Assembly: GCA_020853155.1 (NCBI GenBank)
Contig: JADYZL010000397.1
Coordinates: 1-8,141, forward strand
DNA length: 8,141 nucleotides
Reading direction: 5' to 3'
Source of the DNA: Bryobacterales bacterium
GTDB taxonomy: Bacteria; Acidobacteriota; Terriglobia; Bryobacterales; Bryobacteraceae
This document shows positions 6,866 to 8,141 of the stretch, in pieces. Within the stretch, counting starts at the first letter, position 1, and each line of letters begins with the position of its first letter. The notes beneath the pieces were generated by a model. It was not told the DNA's origin. It did no database searches and saw nothing but the letters and a program-made list of their open reading frames with translations. The position numbers and the translations under genes were made by a program.

Positions 6866-6894
6866 ATCTTATCCTCGTTTTGCGCTCCCGCCAA
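6866..6894 (-). promoter_or_regulatory. Putative promoter of the lyase gene (leaderless type)
   Basis: On the minus strand TTGGCG (6894-6889) and TAAGAT (6871-6866) are separated by 17 bases; each matches 4 of 6 bases of the sigma-70 consensus. TAAGAT ends 6 bases before the ATG at 6859, so the mRNA would start at about the initiation codon. The absence of a Shine-Dalgarno agrees with this. Pattern evidence only. Confidence 0.35.
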
Positions 6895-6944
6895 GAGGAT
6901 CGCGGCTCTTCGAACAATCCTTTCCGATTTTGTTTGATCTTCAT

Positions 6945-6960
6945 TCGCGACCGGCCGCGA
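6945..6960. repeat. Short GC-rich inverted repeat
   Basis: TCGCG (6945-6949) and CGCGA (6956-6960) are perfect inverted arms around a 6-base centre. It directly abuts the next inverted repeat. There is no T-tract, so it is not a convincing intrinsic terminator. It could be an operator half of the divergent promoter region or chance. Confidence 0.4.
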
Positions 6961-6994
6961 GATTCCTTTCCTTCGGAAAATGCGCTTCGGAATC
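6961..6994. repeat. Nested inverted repeat with a CTTCGGAA direct repeat
   Basis: Outer arms GATTCC (6961-6966) and GGAATC (6989-6994) are perfect complements. Nested inside is TTTCC-TTC-GGAAA (6967-6979), a 5-base-pair hairpin. The octamer CTTCGGAA also occurs twice in direct orientation, at 6971-6978 and 6985-6992, 14 bases apart. It lies about 35-70 bases upstream of the presumed gyrA -10. It may be a regulator site or a supercoiling-sensitive structure; no known operator is recognised. Confidence 0.4.
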
Positions 6995-7028
6995 AGTGGA
7001 TTACAGGTGAAGTCCAGCAGATTCAACA

Positions 7029-7037
7029 TGTTATGTT
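7029..7037 (+). promoter_or_regulatory. Putative extended -10 element of gyrA
   Basis: TG-T-TATGTT at 7029-7037 fits an extended -10 (TGnTATnnT). No good -35 hexamer is seen at 16-18 bases upstream, as is common for extended -10 promoters. Initiation near 7044 would leave an untranslated leader of roughly 68 bases before the gyrA TTG. The site overlaps the small palindrome AACATGTT (7025-7032). Confidence 0.4.
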
Positions 7038-7111
7038 AAACTGGAAGATGCGGCAGGAAGCCCGCTGGAGGATCGTCCAGAGGCGCTTGCGGACATCGAA
7101 GGAGGCTTGGC

Positions 7112-8050
7112 TTGGCGGATCAGGATCTACCGGAAACACCCGAACAACCCGATGGAGGCGATGACGGCCGGCTGCCGCTGGGCCCCGGCGCCGGCACGTT
7201 GAGCGTCCCGATTAACATCGAAGACGAGATGCGCAAGAGCTACCTCGATTACGCCATGAGCGTGATCATTGGGCGCGCGCTACCCGACGTCCGCGATGGG
7301 CTGAAGCCCGTTCACCGCCGCATCCTCTATGGGATGAGCGAGATGGGCCTCAACTACAACCGGCCCACCCGCAAGTGCGCCAAGATCGTCGGCGAGGTGC
7401 TCGGCAAGTTCCACCCCCACGGCGATAGCGCGGTCTACGATTCCCTCGTGCGCATGGCGCAGCCCTTCTCCATGCGTTACCCGCTCATTGACGGCCAGGG
7501 GAATTTCGGCAGCGTGGATGGCGACCCACCCGCGGCGATGCGGTATACCGAGGCCCGGCTTGCCCGCATTTCGGCCAGCCTGCTCGACGATATCGATAAG
7601 GAAACCGTCGATTTCCGCTCCAACTACGACGATAGCGAGACCGAGCCCGAAGTGCTTCCCACGCGGGTTCCGAACCTGCTGGTGAACGGTTCGGAGGGCA
7701 TCGCCGTCGGCATGGCCACGAAGATCCCTCCGCACAATTTGTCGGAGATCGTGAATGCTACCGTTGCGCTGATTCGAGATCCCAACCTCCCGATCACGGA
7801 GGTCCTGAAGCTCGTGCCCGGGCCGGATTTCCCCACCGGCGCGTACATCCTGGGGCGCTCCGGCATCTGGGATGCGTTCAATACCGGGCGCGGCATCATC
7901 CGCATGCGCGCCAAGACGCACTTCGAAGACATCGGGAAAGACCGCCAGGCCATCGTCGTAACGGAGATCCCCTACCAGGTGAACAAGGCGCGGTTGATTG
8001 AGGCCGCCGCCGCCCTGGTGAATGAGAAGAAGCTCGAAGGCATCAGCTAG
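7112..8050 (+). CDS. gyrA: DNA gyrase subunit A, N-terminal part, ended by an in-frame TAG
   Basis: Breakage-reunion subunit of DNA gyrase, which introduces negative supercoils together with GyrB. TTG at 7112 is the start, with AAGGAGG (7099-7105) 6 bases upstream. After a 30-residue acidic leader the conserved domain begins at SVPINIEDEMRKSYLDYAMS (31-50). The quinolone region reads HPHGDSAVYD (101-110), so Ser106 and Asp110, the positions equal to E. coli Ser83 and Asp87, are wild type. The catalytic tyrosine is Tyr145 in AAMRYTE. The frame stops at codon 313 (TAG, 8048-8050) after LVNEKKLEGIS, a place where GyrA normally continues, and GyrA homology resumes at once in the same frame. A 312-residue product would lack the rest of the breakage domain, the dimer interface coiled coil and the C-terminal DNA-wrapping domain. 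The gene is also cut by the window edge. The family assignment is certain; the status of the stop is not. Confidence 0.95.
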   Translation: MADQDLPETPEQPDGGDDGRLPLGPGAGTLSVPINIEDEMRKSYLDYAMSVIIGRALPDVRDGLKPVHRRILYGMSEMGLNYNRPTRKCAKIVGEVLGKFHPHGDSAVYDSLVRMAQPFSMRYPLIDGQGNFGSVDGDPPAAMRYTEARLARISASLLDDIDKETVDFRSNYDDSETEPEVLPTRVPNLLVNGSEGIAVGMATKIPPHNLSEIVNATVALIRDPNLPITEVLKLVPGPDFPTGAYILGRSGIWDAFNTGRGIIRMRAKTHFEDIGKDRQAIVVTEIPYQVNKARLIEAAAALVNEKKLEGIS

Positions 8051-8141
8051 ATCCGCGACGAAAGCGACCGCAAGGGGATGCGCTTCGTCTTCGAACTGAA
8101 GCGCGGCGAGAACGCCGAGGTCATCCTCAACAATCTCTACA
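8048..8141 (+). pseudogene. gyrA: gyrA reading frame continuing past the amber codon
   Basis: From TAG at 8048 the same frame continues without another stop to the window edge. The 30 codons after it encode IRDESDRKGMRFVFELKRG followed by ENAEVILNNLY, which matches the conserved GyrA segment that normally follows 'EGIS-x'. No indel is involved: only one codon is wrong. GAG (Glu), CAG, AAG or TCG would become TAG by one substitution. The first in-frame ATG after the stop is at 8078, with AAGG only 2 bases before it, a poor restart site. I mark it as pseudogene-like because of the stop, but an assembly error or suppression is equally possible. Confidence 0.75.

Larger units (their letters stand above)
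6860..7111. other. Divergent intergenic region between the lyase gene and gyrA
   Basis: This 252-base stretch separates two divergently transcribed genes and is visibly more AT-rich than its neighbours. It holds a promoter-like pair facing the lyase gene (6866-6894), two inverted repeats (6945-6960 and 6961-6994) and an extended -10-like element facing gyrA (7029-7037). A 38-codon frame from ATG 7048 to 7164 exists but its Arg/Trp-rich product and overlap with gyrA give no support for a gene. I see no RNA gene or riboswitch. Confidence 0.7.

Noticed and set aside
5876..6937. Plus-strand open frame of 353 codons
   Set aside because: It is antisense to the lyase gene, which has a signal peptide and clear lyase motifs; this frame shows neither a domain nor a ribosome site.
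7048..7164. 38-codon open frame in the gyrA leader, considered as a leader peptide
   Set aside because: It has no ribosome site, would overlap the gyrA start out of frame, and its Arg/Trp-rich sequence is not informative.

Overview
The window looks like chromosomal DNA from a GC-rich, Gram-negative-type bacterium. Gene style (GTG and TTG starts with strong GGAGG-type ribosome sites, Tat-like signal peptides, a Solibacter-like GyrA and a lyase of the 'GPYWWPDP' type) suggests Acidobacteriota (Bryobacterales/Solibacter-like). This is an impression from recalled protein families, not a computed placement. There is no insertion sequence, CRISPR array, rRNA or tRNA that I can see. Almost all of the window is coding.

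Layout. (1) Positions 24-3815, plus strand: a complete sulfate/thiosulfate ABC importer operon in the order sbp - cysT - cysW - cysA. The genes are joined by a 2-base gap and by ATGA and GTGA stop/start overlaps, so they are almost certainly co-transcribed and translationally coupled. (2) Positions 3831-6859, minus strand, convergent with cysA (15 bases between stops): a Tat-exported alginate-lyase-superfamily protein, then a TIM-barrel sugar isomerase/epimerase, then deoxyribose-phosphate aldolase (deoC). These could form a small carbohydrate catabolism cluster, but the shared pathway is inference. (3) Positions 6860-7111: a 252-base divergent intergenic region with promoter-like sites and two inverted repeats. 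(4) From 7112, plus strand: the first part of gyrA, which runs off the right edge of the window.

The most notable anomaly is in gyrA. Codon 313 is an amber stop (TAG, 8048-8050) inside a strongly conserved stretch, and the same frame continues with unmistakable GyrA sequence to the window end. Because gyrA is essential, this is either a base error in the assembly, a genuine nonsense allele covered by a second copy, or amber suppression. Two other genes here (sbp, isomerase) use TAG as an apparently normal terminator. The isomerase TAG is in frame with deoC, so the window offers a second place where amber readthrough could be tested.

A second theme is translation initiation. sbp and the lyase gene have no Shine-Dalgarno site but have a -10-like hexamer 6-7 bases before the ATG, as expected for leaderless mRNAs. 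The other genes, apart from cysT, have recognisable ribosome sites. I found no gene of an unknown system; the window is mostly ordinary housekeeping and accessory metabolism.
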